NCBI GenBank assembly: GCA_938039295.1
Contig: CALHUY010000048.1
Span: 1 to 20,165 of the forward strand
Direction of reading: 5' to 3'
DNA from: an uncultured Solobacterium sp.
Lineage (GTDB): Bacteria; Bacillota_I; Bacilli_A; Erysipelotrichales; Erysipelotrichaceae
Length of the DNA stretch: 20,165 nt
In this document: positions 1 through 7,213 of the stretch, piece after piece
Numbering within the stretch: the first letter of the stretch is position 1
Layout: each line of letters opens with the position of its first letter
Notes under the pieces: generated by a model
Told to the model about the DNA's origin: nothing
Database searches by the model: none
Seen by the model: the letters and a program-made list of their open reading frames with translations, nothing else
Program-made: the position numbers and the translations under genes

Positions 1-2181
1 TTCTGGATCATCATCGAAGGCATATTGACTACCTAGGTTACTTGTCATGATGATAATCGTATTCGTGAAGTCTACTGTTACACCCTTCGAGTCTGTGATA
101 CGTCCATCATCCAAAATCTGTAATAGGATGTTGAATACATCTGGATGTGCTTTTTCGATTTCATCTAATAGCACAATAGAGTATGGTGAGCGACGTACTG
201 CTTCTGTTAACTGTCCACCCTCTTCATATCCAACATATCCTGGAGGCGCACCAACCAGTCTAGATACGGAGAACTTCTCCATATATTCAGACATATCGAT
301 ACGTACAATCTTGGATTCATCATCAAATAGTTGTTGTGCTAATGCCTTAGCAACTTCTGTCTTACCAACACCTGTTGGACCTAGGAACATAAAGGAACCT
401 AATGGACGATTTTCATCTTGGATATTTGCCTTTGAACGCATGATTGCGTCTGATACAAGGCGTAAAGCTTCAGGTTGTCCAATAACACGTTTAGCGAGTG
501 CTTCTGGAAGATGTAGAATCTTTTGTCTTTCTGTACTCATCAAGCGAGATACTTCAATATGTGTCCATTGCGATACAATCTTCGCAATCATATCTTCATC
601 GACAATCTGATGTACCATCGCATCAGCCTTTTCAACATCTGCTTCGTTAATCTTCTTTGCTAGATTAGGAATCGTTTCGTATTTGAGCTGCGCAGCTGTT
701 TCATAGTTGGCTGCGTTTTCTGCTTGTGTTAATGCAAGCTTAGCCTTCTCAAGTTCTTCTTTATAGTTCTTAATAGCATCTGCTTCACTCTTTTCAGCTT
801 GCCACTTAGAGAATTTCGCAGTCTGCTCTTCCTTAAGGTCTGCAAGTTCCTTACGGATTTCTTCTAAACGATCTTTGGCCTTAGGATCTGTTTCTTCCTT
901 GAGAGAAGTTTCCTCAATCTGTAAAGTCATAATACGTCTAGAGAGTTCATCTAACTCTGCAGGCATGGAATCCATTTCAACACGAATTGTTGCACAAGCT
1001 TCATCGATTAAATCGATTGCCTTATCTGGTAAGAAACGATCTGTAATGTATCGATTAGATAGTGTTGCGGCTGCGATAATTGCCTCATCTTTGATACGTA
1101 CGCCATGGTGTGATTCAAAGCGGTCTTTGAGTCCACGTAAGATACTAATTGTATCTTCTACAGATGGCTCTTGTACCATAATCTTTTGGAAACGACGCTC
1201 TAAAGCTCTATCCTTTTCGATATACTTACGATATTCATCGAATGTAGTCGCACCAATACACTTGAGCTCACCTCTTGCTAGCATTGGCTTTAATAGGTTT
1301 GCGGCATCCATGGAGCCTTCTGTCTTACCTGCACCAACAAGATTATGAATCTCATCAATGAATAAGATAATACCACCATCTGCCTGTTGTACCTGCTTAA
1401 GTACACCCTTTAAGCGCTCTTCAAATTCACCACGATATTTGGCACCAGCAATCAGTGCACCCATATCAAGTTCAATTAACTTCTTATCTTTGAGTCCAAG
1501 TGGTACATCCCCTTGCATAATACGCCACGCAAGACCTTCTACGATTGCGGTCTTACCTACGCCAGGTTCACCAATGAGGACTGGATTGTTTTTTGTCTTA
1601 CGAGAAAGAATCTCAATAACTCTACGAATCTCTTCATCTCTTCCGATGACTGGATCGATCTTTCCATCTTTTACTTCTTTGACAAGATCATGTCCGTATT
1701 TGCTTAATGCATCGAGTTGACTTTCATTGGTCTTTTCATCCATCGTCATCCCTCCTCTTCTTTCTTCTTCTGCTTTTTCAATATCACGTGTTGTGATATT
1801 GAACTGTTGTTTGATTTGCTCGATAATTGTAGCCTTTGTATCAAACAAGCCAAGTAAGAATGTAACAGTACTCATGTAGCTATCATTTTGTTTCTGCATG
1901 CGTTTTAATGCATGGTTATATGCTTGCATGACATCATTTGATAGCTGTGGTTGTGTAGAACCACTGACTGTTGGAATTCTTGTGAGTGCTTGTTCGATAA
2001 AACTTCTTAATTCTTCTTGACTGATATGTAACCTTTGCCAAATACCCTCTAGGCTATCATCATTGACCATTGCATAGAGGATATGCTCAGGCTTAATATC
2101 AGGACTTTGTTTTTCTTGTGCAAGCTGTACTGCTTGCATGATGATATTTTGCAGGATTTCTGTCATCTGCTCTATGTTCAT
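1..2181 (-). CDS. clpB: ATP-dependent disaggregase ClpB (3' end outside window)
   Basis: Hsp100 AAA+ unfoldase that works with DnaK/DnaJ/GrpE in the cytoplasm to pull polypeptides out of aggregates. I translated 727 uninterrupted codons. An N-terminal Clp-N double repeat covers residues 1-140. NBD1 has Walker A GEPGVGKT (204-211), Walker B with DE at 276-277 and pore-loop Y249. A coiled-coil M domain spans about 410-530, which separates ClpB from ClpA and ClpX. NBD2 has Walker A GPTGVGKT (601-608), Walker B DE at 673-674 and pore-loop GYVG (648-651). ClpB is usually about 860 residues, so roughly 130 C-terminal residues lie beyond the left edge. The ATG at 2181 has GGAGG 7 bases upstream. It lies 34 bases after dnaJ with no visible terminator between them, so it is inferred to be the last visible gene of the hrcA operon. 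A second start at codon 147 is listed separately. Confidence 0.97.
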   Translation of the reverse strand, partial: MNIEQMTEILQNIIMQAVQLAQEKQSPDIKPEHILYAMVNDDSLEGIWQRLHISQEELRSFIEQALTRIPTVSGSTQPQLSNDVMQAYNHALKRMQKQNDSYMSTVTFLLGLFDTKATIIEQIKQQFNITTRDIEKAEEERRGGMTMDEKTNESQLDALSKYGHDLVKEVKDGKIDPVIGRDEEIRRVIEILSRKTKNNPVLIGEPGVGKTAIVEGLAWRIMQGDVPLGLKDKKLIELDMGALIAGAKYRGEFEERLKGVLKQVQQADGGIILFIDEIHNLVGAGKTEGSMDAANLLKPMLARGELKCIGATTFDEYRKYIEKDRALERRFQKIMVQEPSVEDTISILRGLKDRFESHHGVRIKDEAIIAAATLSNRYITDRFLPDKAIDLIDEACATIRVEMDSMPAELDELSRRIMTLQIEETSLKEETDPKAKDRLEEIRKELADLKEEQTAKFSKWQAEKSEADAIKNYKEELEKAKLALTQAENAANYETAAQLKYETIPNLAKKINEADVEKADAMVHQIVDEDMIAKIVSQWTHIEVSRLMSTERQKILHLPEALAKRVIGQPEALRLVSDAIMRSKANIQDENRPLGSFMFLGPTGVGKTEVAKALAQQLFDDESKIVRIDMSEYMEKFSVSRLVGAPPGYVGYEEGGQLTEAVRRSPYSIVLLDEIEKAHPDVFNILLQILDDGRITDSKGVTVDFTNTIIIMTSNLGSQYAFDDDPE
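1743..1755 (-). promoter_or_regulatory. Internal Shine-Dalgarno and ATG within clpB (codon 147)
   Basis: On the minus strand GGAGG (1751-1755) lies 7 bases before an in-frame ATG (1741-1743), codon 147 of clpB; a second in-frame ATG (codon 145, 1747-1749) lies too close to the SD. The site falls just after the N domain and before NBD1. In E. coli an internal start at codon 149 of clpB yields an N-domain-less form (ClpB79/ClpB-beta). This site is therefore inferred to give the same second product. Confidence 0.6.
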
Positions 2182-2182
2182 C

Positions 2183-2215
2183 GTAACACCTCCTTTGATA
2201 GGTGATGCCTGTTAC
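2183..2215 (-). promoter_or_regulatory. Possible SD-sequestering hairpin in the clpB leader
   Basis: The 34-base dnaJ-clpB gap can fold on the mRNA: CACCT (2204-2200) pairs with AGGTG (2191-2187), which is the 3' part of the clpB SD. GTAA (2215-2212) can pair with TTAC (2186-2183) across a 7-base bulge. The stem is short, so it could be a weak thermosensor-like element or chance. Confidence 0.3.
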
Positions 2216-3364
2216 TTACATGAATTTCTTCTTAAACTTGTCCCAGGCCGTTTCACCTTTACTGGAATTTTGTAACTCTCGTAACTGTTCGTATAGTTCA
2301 CGTTCTTTGCGTGATAGTGATTTTTCTACAGTAACGCGTACCGTAACAATCTGGTCACCATCTCTACCACCATGAAGATCTACAGTACCCTTACCCTTTA
2401 GACGCATTCTTGTGCCATCTTGAGTTCCGGCTGGAATCTTCATCGTAACATCGCCATGGATTGTAGGTACATCTACACTAACACCCAATGTCGCATCAAC
2501 TGCACTAACTGGAATATCAAGGTAGATGTCTTTGCCATCACGCTCAAAACTCTCGTGTGGTAATACATTAATCTCTAGGTATAAGTCACCATTTGGCCCA
2601 CCATTGTAGCCACGTTCACCCTTACCGGATACACGTAACTGCTGTCCTGTTTGAATACCTGCAGGAATCTTTACATCTACGCTAATGCGCTTCTTTTCGT
2701 AACCTGTTCCACCACATTTTGGACATGCTTTACGAATCTTCTTACCAGTACCACGACAGTCAGGACATACGCTCTGTGATTGGAATACACCAAACGCTGT
2801 ACGTTGCTGTGTCACAACGCTACCAGAACCATGACATGTTGGACAGGTTTCTACATCACTTGGAGAAGCTGCACCCGAACCATGACATTGGTCACATTGT
2901 TCTTCAACTGTTAGGTTGATGGTCTCAGTCTTACCAAAACATGCATCCATAAATGAGATATTCATACGCATGTAGCGGTCTTCACCCTTACGTGGTCCAT
3001 TATTGGAACGACGTGATCCAGTACTGAATCCACCCATACCTCCACCGAAGAATGAGGAGAAGATATCGTTGAGATCATCAAATCCACCAGCGTTAAATCC
3101 ACCGCCAAAACCACCGAAGCCTCCACCTGCTTGAGAACCATCCATTCCCGCAAAGCCAAACTGATCATACGTCTGACGCTTTTGTGGATCACTTAGTACT
3201 TCGTAAGCTTCATTAATTTCTTTAAACTTGGCTTCCGCACCTGCTTCCTTATTTACATCTGGGTGGTATTTTTTGGCTAACGAACGATAGGCTTTTTTAA
3301 TTTCCGCATCGCTTGCTCCTTTGGATATTCCTAACACCTCATAATAATCTCTTTTTTCAGCCAT
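2216..3364 (-). CDS. dnaJ: Chaperone protein DnaJ (Hsp40, type I)
   Basis: Co-chaperone that delivers unfolded clients to DnaK and stimulates its ATPase. At 382 residues it has the full type I layout. The J domain covers residues 1-70 with the HPD triad in KYHPDVNKE. A Gly/Phe-rich linker rich in GGF repeats follows to about 120. The zinc domain carries four CxxCxGxG-type repeats (CDQCHGSG, CPTCHGSG, CPDCRGTG, CPKCGGTG), and two substrate-binding beta domains complete the protein. The ATG at 3364 is supported by AAAGGG 9 bases upstream, a modest SD. It sits downstream of dnaK, separated by a strong hairpin, and upstream of clpB in the same operon. All zinc ligands and the HPD motif are intact. 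Confidence 0.98.
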   Translation of the reverse strand: MAEKRDYYEVLGISKGASDAEIKKAYRSLAKKYHPDVNKEAGAEAKFKEINEAYEVLSDPQKRQTYDQFGFAGMDGSQAGGGFGGFGGGFNAGGFDDLNDIFSSFFGGGMGGFSTGSRRSNNGPRKGEDRYMRMNISFMDACFGKTETINLTVEEQCDQCHGSGAASPSDVETCPTCHGSGSVVTQQRTAFGVFQSQSVCPDCRGTGKKIRKACPKCGGTGYEKKRISVDVKIPAGIQTGQQLRVSGKGERGYNGGPNGDLYLEINVLPHESFERDGKDIYLDIPVSAVDATLGVSVDVPTIHGDVTMKIPAGTQDGTRMRLKGKGTVDLHGGRDGDQIVTVRVTVEKSLSRKERELYEQLRELQNSSKGETAWDKFKKKFM

Positions 3365-3387
3365 ATCTTTTAGCCCTTTCTTCTCTT

Positions 3388-3420
3388 AAAAGAATGCGGA
3401 AACAAGCTCCGCATTCCTTT
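3388..3420 (-). terminator. Hairpin between dnaK and dnaJ (attenuator or processing/stability element)
   Basis: A 13-bp inverted repeat with a 7-base loop: on the plus strand AAAAGAATGCGGA (3388-3400) pairs with TCCGCATTCCTTT (3408-3420), including one G-T pair. Read on the mRNA, the 3' arm ends in UUUU, followed by AAGAGAAG rather than a longer U-run. It could act as a weak terminator that lowers dnaJ/clpB expression relative to dnaK, or as a 3' stabiliser after endonucleolytic cleavage. Confidence 0.75.
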
Positions 3421-3426
3421 CAAACT

Positions 3427-5247
3427 TTACTTCTTTTCTTGGAAGTCTGCGTCAACAACATCGTCGTTTGCGCTTGTTGAATTACCTGCAGTATCACCAG
3501 CAGCCTGTTGTCCTGCTTGGCTTTGATACATTGCTTGAGCCATGTCATTCGCTGCCTTTTCAAGAGCATCTAACTTAGTCTTTAAGCCATCTGTATCATT
3601 CTTGTCGATAGCTTCTTGTAATTCATCACGTAACTTCTTCACTTCAGCCTTCTGTTCTTCAGTCACATTTGCATTTTCATTCTGCAATGTTTCATCAATC
3701 TGGTGAATGAAAGCTTCCGCACGATTCTTTGTCTCGATTTCTTCTTTACGCTTGTCATCTTCTGCCTTATGATCTTCAGCTTCCTTAACCATGCGGTCAA
3801 TTTCTTCCTCACTTAAACCAGAAGAGTTTGTAATCGTAATAGATTGCTTCTTACTTGTTGCCTTATCAACTGCAGTAACGTGTACAATACCGTTTACGTC
3901 AATATCGAATGTTACTTCAATCTGTGGAACACCACGTCTTGCTGGGGCAATACCATCTAACTGGAAGTTACCAAGTGTCTTGTTATCCTGTGCCATTGGT
4001 CTTTCACCCTGTAATACATGGATATCTACAGCTGGCTGGTTATCTGCAGCTGTTGAGAAAATCTGAGACTTACTTGTTGGGATTGTTGTGTTACGTGGGA
4101 TAAGAACTGTCATAACACCACCCATTGTTTCAATACCTAATGAAAGTGGAGTAACATCAAGTAATAATACGTCCTTAACATCACCAGCGATAACACCACC
4201 CTGAATAGCAGCACCTAAAGATACGCATTCATCTGGGTTAACAGACTTGTTAGGTTCCTTACCTAATTCCTTCTTAACTGCTTCTTGAACAGCTGGAATA
4301 CGTGTAGAACCACCTACAAGTAATACCTGATTAATATCGTTTGCTGTTAGACCTGCATCCTTTAATGCTTGACGAACTGGAATCAATGTTCTTTCAACAA
4401 GTCCCTTTGTCATTTCATTAAACTGTGCACGTGTTAATGTAGCTTCTAAGTGTAATGGACCTGCAGGACCAGCGGAGATAAATGGTAAGGAGATCTGTGT
4501 CTGTACCATACCAGATAAGTCCTTCTTAGCCTTTTCAGCAGCTTCCTTTAATCTCTGTAAAGCCATCTTATCTTGTCTTAAATCGATGTTATTTTCACGT
4601 TTGAAGTTATCTGCTAACCAGTTGATGATAGCTTCATCAAAGTCATCACCACCTAAGTGTGTATCACCGTTTGTAGATAATACTTCGAATGTTCCATCCG
4701 CAATATCCAAGATAGATACGTCGAATGTACCACCACCTAAGTCATATACTAAAATCTTTTGTTCCTTAGATGATTCTTTATCTGAACCAAACGCAAGTGC
4801 AGAAGCAGTTGGCTCGTTAATAATACGTACTACATCCAAACCAGCGATCTTACCAGCATCCTTTGTTGCTTGACGCTGTGCATCGTTGAAGTATGCAGGT
4901 ACTGTAATAACAGCCTTTTCTACCTTCTCACCTAAGTAAGCTTCTGCATAACTCTTTAAATATGTAAGAATCATTGCTGAAATTTCCTGTGGTGTATATT
5001 CCTTACCTTCTAATGTTACTTTTTCATTTGTACCCATTAAACGCTTAACAGAATATACTGTATCTTTGTTTGTAATTAATTGACGCTTTGCCGCATCACC
5101 AACAATACGTTCACCATTCTTAAATGCTACTACAGATGGTGTTGTACGATTTCCTTCTGGATTTGGAATTACTTTTGCTTCGCCACCTTCCATAACGGAT
5201 ACGCAGCTATTTGTTGTTCCTAAGTCAATACCAATAATCTTGCTCAT
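3427..5247 (-). CDS. dnaK: Molecular chaperone DnaK (Hsp70)
   Basis: Central Hsp70 ATPase of protein folding; it binds exposed hydrophobic segments in an ATP cycle controlled by DnaJ and GrpE. At 606 residues it is normal for a Gram-positive DnaK. The nucleotide-binding domain shows GIDLGTTNSCV near the N terminus, the adenosine/phosphate motif VYDLGGGTFDVS, and LLVGGSTRIPAVQ. The interdomain linker is DVLLLDVTPLSLG, followed by the beta substrate-binding domain and a helical lid. It ends in the expected DDVVDADFQEKK-type tail. The stretch after VKRLMG is short, so the insert typical of Gram-negative DnaKs is absent. The ATG has AGGAGG 9 bases upstream. It lies 17 bases after grpE. Confidence 0.99.
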   Translation of the reverse strand: MSKIIGIDLGTTNSCVSVMEGGEAKVIPNPEGNRTTPSVVAFKNGERIVGDAAKRQLITNKDTVYSVKRLMGTNEKVTLEGKEYTPQEISAMILTYLKSYAEAYLGEKVEKAVITVPAYFNDAQRQATKDAGKIAGLDVVRIINEPTASALAFGSDKESSKEQKILVYDLGGGTFDVSILDIADGTFEVLSTNGDTHLGGDDFDEAIINWLADNFKRENNIDLRQDKMALQRLKEAAEKAKKDLSGMVQTQISLPFISAGPAGPLHLEATLTRAQFNEMTKGLVERTLIPVRQALKDAGLTANDINQVLLVGGSTRIPAVQEAVKKELGKEPNKSVNPDECVSLGAAIQGGVIAGDVKDVLLLDVTPLSLGIETMGGVMTVLIPRNTTIPTSKSQIFSTAADNQPAVDIHVLQGERPMAQDNKTLGNFQLDGIAPARRGVPQIEVTFDIDVNGIVHVTAVDKATSKKQSITITNSSGLSEEEIDRMVKEAEDHKAEDDKRKEEIETKNRAEAFIHQIDETLQNENANVTEEQKAEVKKLRDELQEAIDKNDTDGLKTKLDALEKAANDMAQAMYQSQAGQQAAGDTAGNSTSANDDVVDADFQEKK

Positions 5248-5264
5248 GTTTATCTTCCTCCTAG

Positions 5265-5804
5265 TTATTCACTAACCTTGACCATTGCTGCTCTTAGCAG
5301 ACGGTCCTTAATACGATAACCCTTCTGTAATACTTCGATTACAATTCCAGGTTCAACATTTTCTCTTGATTCTGTCATCAATGCTTGGTGCCAATTACCA
5401 TCAAATGGTTGGTTCAATGCATCGATTTCTGTAATACCTTCTTTACTTAAAGCATTCTGTAGTTGTCCATAAATCATTTCGACACCCTTACGATATGCTT
5501 CATCTGATGTTGCTTGAGCTAACGCTCTTTCACAACTATCTAATACAGGTAATAACTCTAATGCAAAGTTCTTCATCATGAACTTTGTACGGCTATCAAA
5601 ATCAGCCTGTAGACGTTTTCTTGTATTCTCTGTATCTGCATATGCTTTTGCATATTCATTCTTAAGAATATTTACCTGCTCGTTTAACTCTGTAATCTTT
5701 TTTTGAAGTGTTGTAACTTCATCTACTTCCTCTACTACTTCAGGAGTTTCTTTTTCAACTACTTCTTCAACTTCAGTTTCTGTCTTCTTGATATCTTCAC
5801 TCAT
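5265..5804 (-). CDS. grpE: Nucleotide exchange factor GrpE
   Basis: Dimeric nucleotide exchange factor that releases ADP from DnaK, often serving as the thermosensor of the DnaK cycle. From the ATG at 5804 it is 179 residues. An acidic, Glu/Val-rich N-terminal tail (to about residue 45) leads into a long coiled-coil helix. A four-helix bundle follows, and the C-terminal beta wing ends near PGIVIEVLQKGYRIKDRLLRAA, the GrpE signature region. The frame stays open 12 codons further upstream, but AGGAGG lies 11 bases before the 5804 ATG, which also begins the usual MSEDIKK-like N terminus. That start overlaps the 3' end of hrcA by 8 bases, suggesting translational coupling. Confidence 0.97.
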   Translation of the reverse strand: MSEDIKKTETEVEEVVEKETPEVVEEVDEVTTLQKKITELNEQVNILKNEYAKAYADTENTRKRLQADFDSRTKFMMKNFALELLPVLDSCERALAQATSDEAYRKGVEMIYGQLQNALSKEGITEIDALNQPFDGNWHQALMTESRENVEPGIVIEVLQKGYRIKDRLLRAAMVKVSE

Positions 5805-6831
5805 TACCACTTTCACCTCCTGAGTTATACATCTTCTCAATCAAACGTGCCGCATAATCAATTAGATTTACGACTTTTTCATAATTCATTCTGCTTGGTC
5901 CAACTACCATCAGTTCTCCACTTTCCGTGTCATTAACATGGAACTTGGAACGTACAACCGCTAAATCGTTATACCAAGTTAGCTGTGCACCCTTTGTCGT
6001 AGTAACCGCAACAGCATTTTCACTGGAATCTAATCCACGCCATACCTTCGTATCATCAAACATCAACATCAATTGCTTTAACTTGTTGATATCTTCAAAT
6101 TCAGGTTGATATAATACACGATCTTTTCCAGAGAAGTAAATACTCTCACTAGCAAACTTCACAAACGCTCTAACAAACGCTGTAAAGAGAAGATCGTGGC
6201 GATGTACAACACTAGATAAGTCAGGTTTGATATCTTCCATACGACTAGGCACTTCCGCAAGTGGAACACCCTTTAAACGCTTGTTTAAGATATCTGTACA
6301 AGCTTCCAAATCTTTGAATGGTACATCTTCTTCAAAGTGGAAGTTCTTTGTTTCGGTATGTCCTGTATTTGTGATAAATACACATACCGCATTACGCATA
6401 TCAATCGGGAACAATTTAATATGTTCTAGACATTGCGTATTAGCATCTGGTCCGATTGCACCAGCTGTCATATTTGTCATCTCACTAAGGATTTCGCAGC
6501 TTTGATGAACTGCTTCCTCAATGTTCATACTTGACACATCAAATGCATTACGAATTGCGAGTTCCATACGTTTATCAATGCCAGCAGCCATGTCCAATAA
6601 GTTCTCACAATAGAACTTATATCCCATCGTACTAGGAATGCGTCCACTGGAAGTATGTGTCTTTTCCAGATAACCCATTTCCTCTAAGACTTGCATATCA
6701 TTACGGATGGTCGCACTGGAATATGGTAAGTCATACTGTTCTTGTAGTGTACGTGAACCAACCGGTTCCGCCGTACGAATATACTCATCAACAATCGCCT
6801 TGAAGATTTCTATTCGTCTTGGTGTTAACAT
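5797..6831 (-). CDS. hrcA: Heat-inducible transcription repressor HrcA
   Basis: Dimeric repressor of class I heat-shock genes. It binds CIRCE operators and depends on GroEL for activity, so it is titrated when unfolded protein accumulates. From the ATG at 6831 it is 344 residues, the family length. The N-terminal winged-helix DNA-binding domain begins LTPRRIEIFKAIVDEYIRT and includes SSATIRNDMQVLEEMGYL and the basic TSSGRIPS wing. A GAF-like dimerisation region follows. A GTG at 6840 would add three residues, but it overlaps the AAGGAGG whose 8-base spacing fits the 6831 ATG. The gene is preceded by two CIRCE elements, indicating autoregulation, and leads the grpE-dnaK-dnaJ-clpB operon. Confidence 0.98.
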   Translation of the reverse strand: MLTPRRIEIFKAIVDEYIRTAEPVGSRTLQEQYDLPYSSATIRNDMQVLEEMGYLEKTHTSSGRIPSTMGYKFYCENLLDMAAGIDKRMELAIRNAFDVSSMNIEEAVHQSCEILSEMTNMTAGAIGPDANTQCLEHIKLFPIDMRNAVCVFITNTGHTETKNFHFEEDVPFKDLEACTDILNKRLKGVPLAEVPSRMEDIKPDLSSVVHRHDLLFTAFVRAFVKFASESIYFSGKDRVLYQPEFEDINKLKQLMLMFDDTKVWRGLDSSENAVAVTTTKGAQLTWYNDLAVVRSKFHVNDTESGELMVVGPSRMNYEKVVNLIDYAARLIEKMYNSGGESGNE

Positions 6832-6847
6832 TTCCAGCACCTCCTTT

Positions 6848-6874
6848 TTAGCACTCTTTTTTGATGTCTGCTAA
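6848..6874. promoter_or_regulatory. CIRCE operator, proximal copy
   Basis: TTAGCACTC (6848-6856), a 9-base spacer, then GTCTGCTAA (6866-6874). The CIRCE consensus is TTAGCACTC-N9-GAGTGCTAA: the left arm is perfect and the right arm has two mismatches with exact 9-9-9 geometry. Its hrcA-proximal arm abuts the hrcA SD. It begins two bases downstream of the -10 box, so HrcA here would cover the transcription start. Confidence 0.75.
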
Positions 6875-6875
6875 T

Positions 6876-6904
6876 ATACTATACCAAGCATTTAGCACTG
6901 TCAA
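6876..6904 (-). promoter_or_regulatory. Sigma-A-type promoter of the hrcA operon
   Basis: On the minus strand a perfect -35 TTGACA (6899-6904) is followed after 17 bases by TAGTAT (6876-6881) as -10. An overlapping alternative is the extended -10 TGGTATAGT with a 15-base spacer. The -35 is embedded in the distal CIRCE and the start region in the proximal CIRCE. Confidence 0.75.
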
Positions 6905-6918
6905 TACATAAGTGCTAA
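6892..6918. promoter_or_regulatory. CIRCE operator, distal copy
   Basis: TTAGCACTG (6892-6900), a 9-base spacer TCAATACAT, then AAGTGCTAA (6910-6918). Each arm matches the CIRCE consensus at 8 of 9 positions; only the innermost base differs. It overlaps the -35 hexamer. Its centre is 44 bases from that of the proximal copy, close to four helical turns, so two HrcA dimers could sit on the same face. Confidence 0.9.
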
Positions 6919-6920
6919 AT

Positions 6921-6951
6921 TTTATAAAAAAGAACCGAAAATTTTTCGGCC
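6921..6951 (-). terminator. Rho-independent terminator of the ftsW-like to Sm-like unit
   Basis: On the minus strand CCGAAAA and TTTTCGG (7 bp, between 6935 and 6949) are flanked by two G-T wobble pairs, and the 3' arm is followed by TTCTTTTTTAT. It lies between the small Sm-like gene and the hrcA promoter and insulates the heat-shock operon from upstream transcription. Confidence 0.8.
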
Positions 6952-6974
6952 TTATATTTCTATTACTATTAATA

Positions 6975-7199
6975 CTATTTAAAATAAGAATACTTTTCGC
7001 TTTTTATCTGAATAGAAACGATTTCATTCTCACTAATCTCTATTCCACCAAGATGTTCAGCATCCTTTGAAACACCGATACTATCAATACCATCTTCATT
7101 ATCTTCGCCTCGAAAGAACTCTGCTACATATCCATCAAAAGAATATCCTTCATCGTTAGTGATTCGTACATATTGATGTAAATATTCTTTCAGTTTCAT
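6975..7199 (-). CDS. Small Sm/LSM-fold-like hypothetical protein
   Basis: A 74-residue acidic protein beginning MKLKEYLHQYVRI and ending in a lysine/tyrosine-rich tail. The pattern 'KxYxxxxVRITxxxGxxFxGxVxxF...ESISxIxI' resembles the small Firmicutes proteins often labelled LSM-domain proteins. These are predicted as five-strand Sm-like barrels of unknown function; the assignment is by pattern only. No catalytic residues or membrane segment are visible. The ATG at 7199 is preceded by AGGAAAGGAAAAC. It follows the oxidoreductase by 14 bases and is the last gene before a terminator, so it is co-transcribed with the coaD cluster. The gene itself is convincing; the function is unknown. Confidence 0.8.
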   Translation of the reverse strand: MKLKEYLHQYVRITNDEGYSFDGYVAEFFRGEDNEDGIDSIGVSKDAEHLGGIEISENEIVSIQIKSEKYSYFK

Positions 7200-7213
7200 G
7201 TTTTCCTTTCCTA

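Noticed and set aside
47..610. A 187-codon open frame on the plus strand, with several similar ones to 1720
   Set aside because: Lies antisense to clpB, whose frame is continuous with all expected motifs. The translated plus-strand protein is Ser/Ile-rich with no recognisable domain and no SD.
5805..5840. Longer grpE start, adding 12 residues (MRRCITQEVKVV)
   Set aside because: Runs further into hrcA, has no SD, and the added residues are unlike GrpE N termini. The 5804 start has AGGAGG upstream.
6832..6840. GTG start for hrcA at 6840
   Set aside because: The GTG is part of the SD region itself; the 6831 ATG has correct 8-base spacing and a standard HrcA N terminus.
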